DNA of 64,000 nucleotides from CAYQJL01 sp964573295 (GCA_964573295.1 CAZNJE010000008.1:1-64000); one strand, 5' to 3'. Shown: positions 34,343 to 43,810, counted from the stretch's first letter. Numbers and translations: made by a program. The notes: generated from the letters alone by a model not told the origin.

Positions 34343-37300
34343 ATGGGCCAGAAGCGGACGATATCACCCGCGGGCCGCAGCCGCAGGTGGCCGCGGGCGC
34401 TCGCGCTCGCCGCAGCCGGGCTGTGGCTTGCCGCCGCTTTGCCGGCTTCCGCGCTTCTCGCCGTCGGTGGCCCACCCCGTGGGCCGACCACCCCGAGCGA
34501 TCAGCCTACCCAGCCGGCCGGCGACGACCTGGCCGAGCACGCGGACCGGCTGTGGAAGGTCGGGGAGTATCGCGAAGCCGACCGGGTGGCGCAGCAGGGC
34601 CTGACGGCAGCGCGCAGCCACCATGACACGACCGCCCACGCATCACTTCTCGAGTGGGTGCTGCGCTCAGCCCGTGCCGCCTTCTCAGCCGGCAGGATCG
34701 AGACAGCCGAATCGCTCTATTCAGAGGCGCTGGACTCGATCGGCCCCGTTCCGATCACGGCGAGCAGGTGGGAGGCGCTACGGGGCCTGCGAGATATTGC
34801 CCTCGATCGCAGAGACACCGAGATCGCGCTATCTCGCGGCGAGGACTGCCTCGCGGCCGGCGAGAGGCTCTGTGGGCCCGGCGCCTCCGGGCCAGCAGCC
34901 GATCTGGCGGCCCTCGCGAGTGCGCACCTGCTGGCCGATCACATTGATGCAGCCGACAGCTTGATCGCCGGGGCGATTGACCGCGCTCTCGCCGAGACGA
35001 GCCGGACCGTTTCAATCGGCACCGTCGAATCGGTGTCGGCCAATCCGTGCCGCCTGGATTCGGCCGACCTCGGAACGCTCTACCAGGAACAAGCACTCAT
35101 CCTTCTGCGGCGGGGGCGTTTCGCGCAGGCGGAAGAGACCTACCGGCGCGCCCTGGGCTTGCTGGAGCAGGATTTGGGTCCCAATCACCCGCGCATCACC
35201 CCCGCGCTGGCCGGCTTGGCCATCGTGCACCGCCGGCAGGGTGACTTCGCCGCAGCGCGCGAGGCCTACGAGCGTGTCCTCGAGATCCGTTCCCGCGCCT
35301 ACGGCCACGACCATCCGCGCGTGGCCACCGCCCTCAACAACCTCGGTGTGCTGCTGGATCATCTGGGCGAGATCGACGCGGCCGTCTCCTTGCTCACCCG
35401 CTGCCTCGATATCCGCGAAGCGGCCTACGGAGAAGACAACGCCGAGGTCGCCCTTACGCTGATCACGCTCTCCAGCGCACTGAACAGGCAGGGGGACCAG
35501 GCCTGGTCTCTACGAACCTGCCGCCGGGCCGTCGGGATCTGCGAGCACATTTTCGGGGATGAGCACACCCAGACCGCTCGAGCCCTCGCCCGTCTCGCGC
35601 ATATTCTCATACAACGCGGCAGCACCGAAGAGGCCGCGGCACTTTACCGGCGTGGCCTCGGCATCACGCTCGCCATTCAGGGCTCTCCCCATCCGGACCT
35701 CTCCTCCTACTACGCCAGCCTAGCGCGCTGCCACCTAGCGCTCGAACGCCTGGACGAAGCCGAGGAGAACGCCCGCTACGCGATCGCCAACGCAGCCGCC
35801 ATCTACGGGAAGGATCACTACCGCGTAGCCATCCACGAGCGCGACCTGGGCCGCATCCTCTTGCACCAGCGGCGAAGCGAGGAGGCGCGGGTGTTGTTGG
35901 AGGAAACCCAGCAGGTTTTCGAGGAAGCCCTGGGCGCCGACCACCCCGCCCTGGTGCGTGTCCACTCCAGCCTGGCCTGGGTTCGCCTTCAGGAGGGCCA
36001 GGTGGATGAGGCTCGAGAAAAGGCTTCCCAGGCCCTCGCCCTCTCGCGTGCTACGCATGGAGGTCCCCATCTGGATCTCGTCGGGCTGCTCGAGATGCTG
36101 GCGATCATCGAGGCCCTGGCCGGCAACGCCCAGGAGAGCGGGCGGCATGCGCAGGAGGCCGCCTATCTAGCGCTGCAGTTGCAGGAAGACATGTACCCGG
36201 TGACCTCCGAGCACGAAGCGCTCATCTACGCCCGACTTCCCCGGCAGGCTGTCCACTTTCTGATGGGACTCGCCCATGCGGGCGGTGGGGCTTCGGCAGC
36301 AGACCCGGCCGCCGTCGCCGCGGAGTTCACCCTCCTCGCGCAGATGCATGGCCAGGTTCTGGACCGCATGGTGGGCCGGCAGCGACTGGCCGCAGACCGC
36401 AGCTCTACGGGGAGCTCTAAGGGGAGCTCGACGAGCAACTCCGCGGGTGGCTTGTGGGAAGCCTTCGGCCATGCCGCCCGGCGATTGGCCAACCTCACGG
36501 TTCGCGGGCCTGCCGGCGGACGGCGAAGCGACCAGGACGCCTACCGCGAGGCGCTGCGCATCGCACGCGAGCAGAAACAGGAGGCCGAGCGTGCCCTGGC
36601 AGCCGCGGGTGGTCTGGCCGAGCATCCCGATCCCCCCGCGCCCCCTAGCTCGACCGGGTTCATCGAGAAACTCGCCGGCACTCTAGAACCCGGCGAAACA
36701 GTGGTGCAGTTCACCTGTTTCCCCGAGCTGGCACTCTCCGAGGAACAGTGGGATCGCCAGGAGAGACGCCCCGATCTCACCTCATTCGAAACGGGCCGGC
36801 AGCGATACGCGGCCTTCTGTTTGTCACACCCCGCTGAGTCGTGGCCCGGACCTGACGCCCCTCCCACCGCACTTGTCCGTCTCGTGGATCTCGGTCCGGC
36901 AGCGCCGATCGATTCGCTCATTCGGGTCTACCGAGACGCGGTCGAGACGGTCCCCAGCCACACGCGTCCAACGGCGCGGGAGGAAGCCGACTACCGCCGG
37001 GTGGCCCGGCAACTCCACGAACGAATCTGGCGCCCGTTGGACCTGGACGCAATCCAACCGTCATCATGGGTCGCCGAGGGAATGCCGGCCCTCACCTTCG
37101 TGATTCCCGATGGGTGGCTGCACTTGATCGACTTCAACACGCTGATGTCGGAGGCGAGTCGGCTGGTCATCGAAGACCACCGGGTGCACTGGCTCTCCTC
37201 CGCGCGTGATTTGCTTCGGATTCGGACGGACGCCGATCGGAGCCGGGCAGACCGGAGCCGGACAGACCGGAGTCCGGCAAAGCAACGCCCGTCCCGTGGG

Positions 37301-38140
37301 ATCTTGGTCGTGGGCAACCCCACCCACCCGGCCATTCCGCAAGCGAGCCCGTCGGAGGGAAGCTCGAGTTCAGCGACGCACGATCGGGGATCACGTCCCC
37401 CATTGTGCGGCGATCTGCTCATGGAGTTGCCTCCCCTTCCCGGTGCGAAGGCCGAAGCGGTGGCGGTCGCCGCCACGTTCGCCGAGCACACCGGTGAACC
37501 GGCCACGGTCCTTCTGGGTCAAGAGGCCGACGAGGAATCGGCGCTACACCACGTGCCCGGCAAGCGCGCCCTCCACTTCGCTTGCCACGGGTTCTACTGC
37601 AACGAGTACAGTGAGGCCTCCCCGCTGCCGGATTCGGATCGTGAACCCAGCGATGGTGCCGTAGCCGAAACGGTTCTTCAGAACCCGTTGCTGGCCTCCG
37701 GCCTCGTCCTGGCCAAACCTGCCGACGCAAGGCGGCGGGCATGGCCCGCCGACACCTACGCAACTGGCGACGAGGAACACGATGGACTGCTGACCGCCGA
37801 GGAGATCGCGAGTCTCGATCTGGCGGACACGGAGTGGGTCGTCCTGGGCGCCTGCGGTTCCGGTTTGGGCAGTCTGCGGCCCGGTGAAGGACTTTTCGGA
37901 CTTCGCAGAGCCTTCGAGCTAGCCGGCGCCCAATCGGTGGTCATGGCACTCTGGCGGGTGGGGGACCGTCCGGCCGCCGACCTGATGACGCGCGTTCATG
38001 AGCTTCATTGGAATGGCAAGAGCACTGTCGATGCGGTTCGCGGGGCGGCCCTCGAACGACTGGAAGAGCAACGCCGGCGCTTTGGGCGAGTGCACCCGGC
38101 AGCCTGGGGCGGGATCATCACGGAAGGCGACTGGCGGTAG
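34343..38140 (+). CDS. Exported TPR-CHAT protein
   Basis: A 1265-residue protein counted from the ATG at 34343; a TTG at 34325 is also possible. A basic start followed by ALALAAAGLWLAAALPASALLA looks like a signal peptide, so the protein is probably periplasmic. TPRs of the kinesin-light-chain type fill residues about 60-620 (LYQEQALILLRRGRFAQAEE; RVATALNNLGVLLDHLGEID). The CHAT domain at the C-terminus has catalytic His1082 (HFACHG) and Cys1171 (LGACGSGLG), then GEGLFGLRRAFELAGAQSVV and MALWRVGD. A Ser/Arg repeat linker (DRSRADRSRTDRSP) lies at about residue 970. Convergent with an anti-sigma gene 23 bases away. CHAT proteins are caspase-like peptidases; the target is unknown. Confidence 0.9.
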   Translation: MGQKRTISPAGRSRRWPRALALAAAGLWLAAALPASALLAVGGPPRGPTTPSDQPTQPAGDDLAEHADRLWKVGEYREADRVAQQGLTAARSHHDTTAHASLLEWVLRSARAAFSAGRIETAESLYSEALDSIGPVPITASRWEALRGLRDIALDRRDTEIALSRGEDCLAAGERLCGPGASGPAADLAALASAHLLADHIDAADSLIAGAIDRALAETSRTVSIGTVESVSANPCRLDSADLGTLYQEQALILLRRGRFAQAEETYRRALGLLEQDLGPNHPRITPALAGLAIVHRRQGDFAAAREAYERVLEIRSRAYGHDHPRVATALNNLGVLLDHLGEIDAAVSLLTRCLDIREAAYGEDNAEVALTLITLSSALNRQGDQAWSLRTCRRAVGICEHIFGDEHTQTARALARLAHILIQRGSTEEAAALYRRGLGITLAIQGSPHPDLSSYYASLARCHLALERLDEAEENARYAIANAAAIYGKDHYRVAIHERDLGRILLHQRRSEEARVLLEETQQVFEEALGADHPALVRVHSSLAWVRLQEGQVDEAREKASQALALSRATHGGPHLDLVGLLEMLAIIEALAGNAQESGRHAQEAAYLALQLQEDMYPVTSEHEALIYARLPRQAVHFLMGLAHAGGGASAADPAAVAAEFTLLAQMHGQVLDRMVGRQRLAADRSSTGSSKGSSTSNSAGGLWEAFGHAARRLANLTVRGPAGGRRSDQDAYREALRIAREQKQEAERALAAAGGLAEHPDPPAPPSSTGFIEKLAGTLEPGETVVQFTCFPELALSEEQWDRQERRPDLTSFETGRQRYAAFCLSHPAESWPGPDAPPTALVRLVDLGPAAPIDSLIRVYRDAVETVPSHTRPTAREEADYRRVARQLHERIWRPLDLDAIQPSSWVAEGMPALTFVIPDGWLHLIDFNTLMSEASRLVIEDHRVHWLSSARDLLRIRTDADRSRADRSRTDRSPAKQRPSRGILVVGNPTHPAIPQASPSEGSSSSATHDRGSRPPLCGDLLMELPPLPGAKAEAVAVAATFAEHTGEPATVLLGQEADEESALHHVPGKRALHFACHGFYCNEYSEASPLPDSDREPSDGAVAETVLQNPLLASGLVLAKPADARRRAWPADTYATGDEEHDGLLTAEEIASLDLADTEWVVLGACGSGLGSLRPGEGLFGLRRAFELAGAQSVVMALWRVGDRPAADLMTRVHELHWNGKSTVDAVRGAALERLEEQRRRFGRVHPAAWGGIITEGDWR
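37227..37276. repeat. 15-bp tandem repeat inside the CHAT gene
   Basis: Three copies of a 15-base unit (gatcggagccgggca / gaccggagccggaca / gaccggagtccggca) encode a DRSRA-type linker before the CHAT catalytic core. Confidence 0.75.
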
Positions 38141-38163
38141 GGCCGGCCGTTCGGCGCCACTTC

Positions 38164-39105
38164 TCACGGCCTCTCATCACCCAGCGGCTCTACCTGCCCC
38201 GATCCAGCAACGAATCCGCTCCTGAAGATGACCTCTCCCTCCGGCGAAAGCACCATGAGCCGGTAGGCGCCCGGCGAAAGCACGCCGGCCTCCAGCACGA
38301 CCGACAGCGTATAGTTATCAGCAAACGTTCTCCCGGCCACCGATGAGGCCCACACGACCTCGTCACGATCAGCCGGTTGAATGCGGACACCGTAGAGCCC
38401 CTCGGGGTCCGGAGGCGTCATGAGGTTGGTGAACTCCACCAGAAGAAGCTCGCGCGCATCGGTCCGCACGAACGCGCCCGTTTCCGCTTGCTCAATGGAG
38501 CGATCAATGCCGGACCCGTCGACGAGGATGCGAGGCGAACCCATCCAGGCCCAAGCGCCGGAATCTCCTCCCGATGTGCGCAGGCCGTCGTGGTGCCCGT
38601 AGGTCGAGATCAAGAGCACCCCGGCCGCCACCGCTGTCACAAGGTAGGCAGCCGCCGGAACGGGACGCAGTAGCCCGCCGGAGAGGATCCGCCACAGGCG
38701 AGCCCACATGCCTGGGCGCGGGCCGGATTCCGGTGGCGTGTCCGGCGGCGCGAGCGCGCGTAGAGCCGCCACGCTCTCGGCACAGACCGGACAGGCCGCC
38801 AGGTGAGCGTCAAGGCGCGCGCGGACCGCGGCGCCGAGACATTGCGGAGCATCTACGTAGTCGGTCAGCGTCGTCTCCTCCGGATGCCAGCCTGCTGGCG
38901 GCGGACCTTCCGCCAGCCGCAGGGCGAAGCTCAATCGCCGGGCACACGCTTCGCACGAACCGACGTGGGCTTCCACCTCCTCGCACTCGGTACGATCCAA
39001 GGCGGTTCGATTCGCGGCATACCATGGAACCAACAGCCGGACCGTTTCGCATGCCGAGCGGCCGGTCGCATCGTCCCCGGGTCCCAAGTCCGAGTTCTCT
39101 GGCAT
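38164..39105 (-). CDS. Transmembrane anti-sigma factor with two zf-HC2 motifs
   Basis: A 313-residue predicted anti-sigma factor. Two HxxxCxxC zinc-finger motifs of the ZAS/zf-HC2 type are seen: EAHVGSCEACARRL near residue 50 and DAHLAACPVCAESV near residue 105. A single TM follows (VPAAAYLVTAVAAGVLLIS, about residues 150-170), then an extracytoplasmic beta-rich domain of about 140 residues (LLLVEFTNLMTPPDPEGLYG; GAYRLMVLSPEGEVIFRSGF). ATG at 39105 has AGGGAG upstream. The ECF sigma gene lies 258 bases upstream on the same strand, so it is the cognate regulator. Convergent with the TPR-CHAT gene. Having two zinc fingers is unusual. Confidence 0.85.
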   Translation of the reverse strand: MPENSDLGPGDDATGRSACETVRLLVPWYAANRTALDRTECEEVEAHVGSCEACARRLSFALRLAEGPPPAGWHPEETTLTDYVDAPQCLGAAVRARLDAHLAACPVCAESVAALRALAPPDTPPESGPRPGMWARLWRILSGGLLRPVPAAAYLVTAVAAGVLLISTYGHHDGLRTSGGDSGAWAWMGSPRILVDGSGIDRSIEQAETGAFVRTDARELLLVEFTNLMTPPDPEGLYGVRIQPADRDEVVWASSVAGRTFADNYTLSVVLEAGVLSPGAYRLMVLSPEGEVIFRSGFVAGSGQVEPLGDERP

Positions 39106-39165
39106 CACGATGGTCTCCCTGTTCCTGGATGATCACGGGACTGTCTAGGTTTCAGGTCCTCGCGT

Positions 39166-39302
39166 GATCCAACGACCGAACGATCGAAGAATCCGACAAT
39201 CGAGGCATCGAACGACTGCGCGATCAATCGAACGACTGCGGGATCAAACGACCGATCGAACGACTGCGGGATCAAACGACCGCCGGATCGAACGATCCGT
39301 GC
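39166..39302. repeat. Tandem repeats between the sigma and anti-sigma genes
   Basis: Units of atcgaacgactgcgggatca plus aacgaccg (period about 28 bases) repeat about two and a half times at 39206-39280, inside a wider field of gatcgaacga words. They fill most of the sigma/anti-sigma spacer. Confidence 0.8.
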
Positions 39303-39363
39303 ATCCGAATGGGTCATTCCTACTGCCTCTCACCTGCTGTCACGGGCTTCCTGTCCCTCCGCC

Positions 39364-39924
39364 TCAGCGACCGGCGAATTGCCGCGCGCGCTCCATACAG
39401 CGGAAGAGCCTGACCTTCGCTGCCGTTTCAGAGATGCCCAGCCGATGGGCAATGTCCCTGCGCGGCAACCGTTCGTAATAGGCCAGTTGGATCAGCCGGC
39501 GGCAACCCTCTTCGAGCGAGGCTAGAATGGCGGCGACCGACATCTGGTCGATCACCTGTTCATCCACCGAGGCGCCCCGGGGCCGATGCAGTGCGTCGGC
39601 CGTACTGGCTATGAGTTGCTCCAGTGATGTCTCTGCGTGGCGCAAGCGCGCTCGCCGGTATCGACTCACGCAGATGTTCTTCGCAATGCGACGCACGTAA
39701 TGCTTCAGGTTGCCTTCCCGAAATCGTCCTTCGCGCAGATTCCGGAGCACCGCCAACAGCACTTCCTGGGTCAGGTCCTCTGGGCTATCAAACCCCCAGG
39801 CACGATGCCGGGCGACGGCGCGAATCCAGCCGGTGACTGCCGCCAGCGCATGAGCGTCCTCGGAGAGGAACGCGGCGGCGGTCACACCGTCAGGACGTGT
39901 ATCGCGCGAATCCGTGGGAACCAT
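39364..39924 (-). CDS. ECF-type RNA polymerase sigma factor
   Basis: A 186-residue extracytoplasmic-function sigma factor. Region 2 includes GFDSPEDLTQEVLLAVLRNL and the -10-recognition helix HYVRRIAKNICVSRYRRARL; region 4 is the HTH LPRRDIAHRLGISETAAKVR followed by LFRCMERAR. There is no region 3 and no N-terminal region 1, as expected. The cognate anti-sigma gene lies downstream on the same strand. No promoter of the GGAAC..GTC type was recognised near it. Confidence 0.93.
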   Translation of the reverse strand: MVPTDSRDTRPDGVTAAAFLSEDAHALAAVTGWIRAVARHRAWGFDSPEDLTQEVLLAVLRNLREGRFREGNLKHYVRRIAKNICVSRYRRARLRHAETSLEQLIASTADALHRPRGASVDEQVIDQMSVAAILASLEEGCRRLIQLAYYERLPRRDIAHRLGISETAAKVRLFRCMERARQFAGR

Positions 39925-40267
39925 CCTGGACTCCCGGGCCGGCGGCCTCGAATGGTGAGCAGCCTCGGTGAGCGGGTTCGAGCAGCGAACCCGTATGGAG
40001 ACGCGAACTCCATCCTAGACACCGGCGCGGGGACCGTCAAGCCGGCCGCACGGTTGCCTGCGCAGTCGCAGGTGCGGTTCCGCACTCGGGCGCAGACGCG
40101 GTTGAGCGGCTTGCGCCCGAACTCACCCGGCCAATCGCCTCGGCCGCCATCCGGTTACACATTTCCGGTAACCAATCGTGTCGCGAGGCGATCTCTTCCA
40201 TGAACTCGAGTGAATGCCGGTCCAGATCCCCCTGTGGCCACGTGTCCGTGCTGGAAGGAGTTGAGTC
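39925..40267. other. Divergent spacer between ECF sigma and secreted protein genes
   Basis: This stretch of about 340 bases has only the weak small ORF above. An inverted repeat GGTTAC-N9-GTAACC lies at 40153-40173. GGAAGGAG is found eight bases before the plus-strand ATG at 40268. No convincing -35/-10 pair was seen. Confidence 0.45.
40037..40201 (-). CDS. Possible small hypothetical protein
   Basis: A 54-codon open frame upstream of the ECF gene on the same strand. The first 30 residues (MEEIASRHDWLPEMCNRMAA onward) are protein-like and helical; the rest is Ala/Thr-rich. There is no good ribosome-binding site, no recognised family and the sequence could be chance in GC-rich DNA. Confidence 0.2.
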   Translation of the reverse strand: MEEIASRHDWLPEMCNRMAAEAIGRVSSGASRSTASAPECGTAPATAQATVRPA

Positions 40268-43200
40268 ATGCGCTCCACAATGCGTTTCGGTGTCGTTCTC
40301 TTGGCACGAATCCTCACGATCGCCACGATCGCCACGATCGCCACGATCGCCACGATCGCCATGGTCATCGTGGCGGTGGCGGGGGATGCACACTCTCATG
40401 CCGAGTTGGCCGTAACCGCCACCTCCGGCGGCCGTACTAAGCCGGCGGCCGATCTGCGGTCAGTCTCGTCGGGGGCTCACGAAGGTGCCACAATGCAGGT
40501 TGCGGATCCTCTGACCGGCGATCGCCCGATCTTCGTCTTGGGCACGAACTGGTACATCCACGACACGGGCACCGGAACCTATGGTGCCAACAAATGGGGC
40601 CAGAACGCCACCGCCCCGGACCTGGTCGAGCCCATGGACCAGACCGCCCCGACGCAAGCCGGATCGAACCAGCTGCTCTTCGAGGGCAGCCTGCCCTACT
40701 ACGCCGCCGGGGCTCAGGTCACGACCAACTACCGGAACACCGATTTTGCGGCCACTCTCTGGCTGAAGAACACGACCTCTCAGGCGAACACCGTGACGGT
40801 CAAGCTGTACAAAGGCGACTGGAACACCGACGGCTCGATCACCGAAACCTCACTGCTGGCGCAGGCCTCACAGACCCTGACCAGCCAGACCCTATCGGCC
40901 TACACGTTCGATTTCGGCCGGCCGGGCGAGGAGGTCAGTAGCTTCTCGAACGAGCGCCTGATCATGAAGATCACCTGCTCGAATGCGGGGCGGACCCGCA
41001 TCTACTGGGACGACAACAACTACCCCAGCCGCTTGCACGGCACACCGGTTTTCGAGACGCCCGGCCCCTGCCCTGGGCATGCCTTCGAAGAAGGCGAGCC
41101 GGTGCCCTTCGATGAGTACAACGACGAGTACAACGGCGGTTGCAATTCGTCCCCGCCGGTCTTCCAGTTCTGCGAACCCGCCGATCCAGGCGCCGACCAG
41201 ACCTACTGCGGCACCAGCGGCACCTTCCTCTTGCAGGGCGAGCCCGCCCGAGATACCGACTGGTACGAGGTCTCCCTCGACGAGGGCGGCGAGCTGGGCT
41301 TCAGCGTCATCGCCGACTTCCCGGTTCAGATCGTGCTGATCGACGGCAACTACGGCTGTGAGGATCCACCCATCCTCGAGCTGGCCGTGGCCGCGCCCGG
41401 GGATCATCAGGGCGTCTATGCCGAGGTCGCGGCCGGCACCTACTGGCTGTGGGTGGGGCCGGAGAGCTACGAAGGCGTGCCTCCGGGCGCCGAGTACCTG
41501 ATGCGCATCGTGGGCAATTGGCGCGATCCCGATCCGGCCGTGTGCTGCATCGGCGGCGACTGCCTGCTCACGTTCGAGGAGGAGTGCCTCGCCATGGGCG
41601 GCGACTGGTATCCGTACCTGTACAGCTGTGATCCGAACCCCTGCCCACCCGGGTTCCCTCTGGCGTGGTACTTCGACGACACCGGAGTGACCGGCTGGGG
41701 GCAGACCTACACTCCGCCCAAATGGGAGTGGATGGACTACGGCCCCCTGCCCGATTGCCATTGCCAGGACCTGGATGTGGAGAATCCCTACTTCGCTTGT
41801 TCGCCCCCGCTCACCGGTGACTATTCCGGCCATCGCTTCTATGCGGAGGTCTGGCTGGACAACAACTACCCGAATCACGCCAACCCGGTCACCCTGGAGC
41901 TGCGCCGCGGAAGCTGGGGCAACCAGGGTGCACTGCTGGCTTCGGTCACCAACGATTGCATCACCTACATGGGAAACCCACCGCCGGGCAAATACCTCTA
42001 TGACTTCGGCGTGATCGAGAATCTGAACCTCCAGGACGAATCGCTGATCGTCAAGATCATCTACACCGGCGAGCCCGGGGACACGCACCTCTACTGGGAC
42101 GGTCCCGAATGTCCGAGCGGCCTGCGCGCGGTCGGACCCGGCAATCCCGGCCCCGACACGGTCGTCTGCGAGCTCCAGGGCGGAGAGGAACCAACCCACC
42201 CGAACACGTTCTGGTACGACGTTACGCCCGGTGACGCGGGGCGCTGCGACTTCCACGTACAGGTGTTCGATCCCGACCCGGCCAACTACACGAACGTCTC
42301 CCTACCGGCGGCCACCTGGCAGTTCGCGGTGCTTCCGGTGGGCGATGCGTGGTGGGCCTCATGGTGGGACCCTGGCTGCGAAAACGCCGTCTTCGACACG
42401 TTCCGCTTCCAGTTCCAGAACACCAGCGGCGCGGTCTGGAGCGAGTGGACGACCACGATCGGCGCCAGCAGCCATCCCTACCTGGACGTGGTCGATTTCA
42501 CCGGCCGGCATTTCCTCGAGCCCGACGGCTCCGGCGGCCGGGTTCACGTCCCCGACGGCGTCCACGTGCACTACCTGGACCACGATGTGGGCGACTGCCG
42601 GCTCACCATGACCGATCAAGGCATTCTGGGATTCATGGACGACACCCAGGCGCAGGGGTCGGGCCTCGTCTACCCCCGTGAGGGCGGAGCGAACCTGCTC
42701 TTCGTCGGCAGCCTGTGGGTCGGCCTCGAGCCCGACTACGTCGCCAATCGAGACTACAACGCCGATCCGGCCAAGGAGTGGCAGGTCACGGCCACGCCCG
42801 ACGGACGCTGCTGGGAAACCGGCCACGGCGTCTCTCACCAGGACATCCATGCCACCTATGATGACGCCGCGCTCGGCGCGCCGAGGGGACTGATCGTGGA
42901 TCAGACCTCCTACGCCTGGGGCTCGAATCATCTGGCAACCGATCACGTCATGGTGGCCTACACGCTGCTCAACGGCGGCAACCAACCGCTCAGCGACCTC
43001 TACGTGGGCTGCTTCCTGGACCTCGACCTGGACGACTACACCGCCAATACCGGCGGCGTCGCGCCGGAGTACTGCCTGGCATACATGACCGGCGCGAGCG
43101 GCAGCCCGGATGCGATTCACGCCGGGGTGATGCTGTTGCAAGACCAGGGGCAGCCGCCGGCGGCCAACGTCACCCTGATCGAGAACCCCACCTTCGTCTG

Positions 43201-43810
43201 GCCCAGCGGCTATGTGCTCGATGCGGACAAGTACGGGTTTCTGTCGGCGGGCGGCTCGCAGTACGTCATCACCGACGGGTCGGCGGAAGACGACTACAGC
43301 GTCTTGGCATCGGCCGGGCCCTACGAGCTGGCGCCCGGCGAGTCGCGGCGCGTCTGCTTCGCGGTGGTGGGCGGCGAGACCTACGACGAGCTCATTCTGC
43401 ACGCCCGGATCGCACGGATGATCCACACGCAAGGGTTCGCCGACGTACCGGATCCGGACGTTCCCGGCTCGGTCACCCATCCGGCCGATCCGGCTGACCC
43501 CACCGATCCCGCCGGCCCGAACGAGCAGCCGCGCATCACCCGGCTCCACCCGGCCCGCCCGAACCCGTTCTGCCGGGACACGAGCATCCGGTTCGAGTTG
43601 AAGCAGTCCGGCAGGGTCGAGCTGGACATCTACGATACCGGGGGACGCCGGCTCAAGAGCCTGGCCTCGGGCTGGCACGACGCGGGGAGCTACGGATTCT
43701 CGTGGGACGGTATGGATGAAATGAGCCAACCGGTTGCCGGTGGCGTCTATTTCCTGAAGCTCCAGGCGCCGGACCGCCAGGAGACTCGTCGCCTGATCCG
43801 CCTCCGTTAG
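40268..43810 (+). CDS. Large secreted protein with FlgD-Ig-like tail
   Basis: A 1180-residue exported protein of unknown function. GGAAGGAG precedes the ATG. The signal peptide core contains a TIA repeat (TIATIATIATIATIAMVIVAVAG) from a 9-base DNA repeat, cut here to the core. Two related beta-sandwich modules appear near residues 80-260 and 465-620 (VTVKLYKGDWNTDGS; VTLELRRGSWGNQG). A pre-peptidase-like domain lies between (DTDWYEVSLDEGGELGFSV), followed by a cysteine motif CCIGGDCLLTFEEECLAMGG ending CDPNPC, found in exported proteins of related candidate phyla. The C-terminus is a FlgD-Ig-like domain with an ARPNPF lead (RLHPARPNPFCRDTSIRFEL) ending LIRLR. Confidence 0.8.
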   Translation: MRSTMRFGVVLLARILTIATIATIATIATIAMVIVAVAGDAHSHAELAVTATSGGRTKPAADLRSVSSGAHEGATMQVADPLTGDRPIFVLGTNWYIHDTGTGTYGANKWGQNATAPDLVEPMDQTAPTQAGSNQLLFEGSLPYYAAGAQVTTNYRNTDFAATLWLKNTTSQANTVTVKLYKGDWNTDGSITETSLLAQASQTLTSQTLSAYTFDFGRPGEEVSSFSNERLIMKITCSNAGRTRIYWDDNNYPSRLHGTPVFETPGPCPGHAFEEGEPVPFDEYNDEYNGGCNSSPPVFQFCEPADPGADQTYCGTSGTFLLQGEPARDTDWYEVSLDEGGELGFSVIADFPVQIVLIDGNYGCEDPPILELAVAAPGDHQGVYAEVAAGTYWLWVGPESYEGVPPGAEYLMRIVGNWRDPDPAVCCIGGDCLLTFEEECLAMGGDWYPYLYSCDPNPCPPGFPLAWYFDDTGVTGWGQTYTPPKWEWMDYGPLPDCHCQDLDVENPYFACSPPLTGDYSGHRFYAEVWLDNNYPNHANPVTLELRRGSWGNQGALLASVTNDCITYMGNPPPGKYLYDFGVIENLNLQDESLIVKIIYTGEPGDTHLYWDGPECPSGLRAVGPGNPGPDTVVCELQGGEEPTHPNTFWYDVTPGDAGRCDFHVQVFDPDPANYTNVSLPAATWQFAVLPVGDAWWASWWDPGCENAVFDTFRFQFQNTSGAVWSEWTTTIGASSHPYLDVVDFTGRHFLEPDGSGGRVHVPDGVHVHYLDHDVGDCRLTMTDQGILGFMDDTQAQGSGLVYPREGGANLLFVGSLWVGLEPDYVANRDYNADPAKEWQVTATPDGRCWETGHGVSHQDIHATYDDAALGAPRGLIVDQTSYAWGSNHLATDHVMVAYTLLNGGNQPLSDLYVGCFLDLDLDDYTANTGGVAPEYCLAYMTGASGSPDAIHAGVMLLQDQGQPPAANVTLIENPTFVWPSGYVLDADKYGFLSAGGSQYVITDGSAEDDYSVLASAGPYELAPGESRRVCFAVVGGETYDELILHARIARMIHTQGFADVPDPDVPGSVTHPADPADPTDPAGPNEQPRITRLHPARPNPFCRDTSIRFELKQSGRVELDIYDTGGRRLKSLASGWHDAGSYGFSWDGMDEMSQPVAGGVYFLKLQAPDRQETRRLIRLR
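40313..40361. repeat. 9-bp tandem repeat in a signal peptide
   Basis: Five copies of acgatcgcc encode the TIA repeat forming the hydrophobic core of the signal peptide at 40268. Confidence 0.9.

Noticed and set aside
39166..39302. Possible CRISPR array from repeated words between the sigma and anti-sigma genes
   Set aside because: Repeats are contiguous, imperfect and have no spacers of constant length; there are no cas genes.
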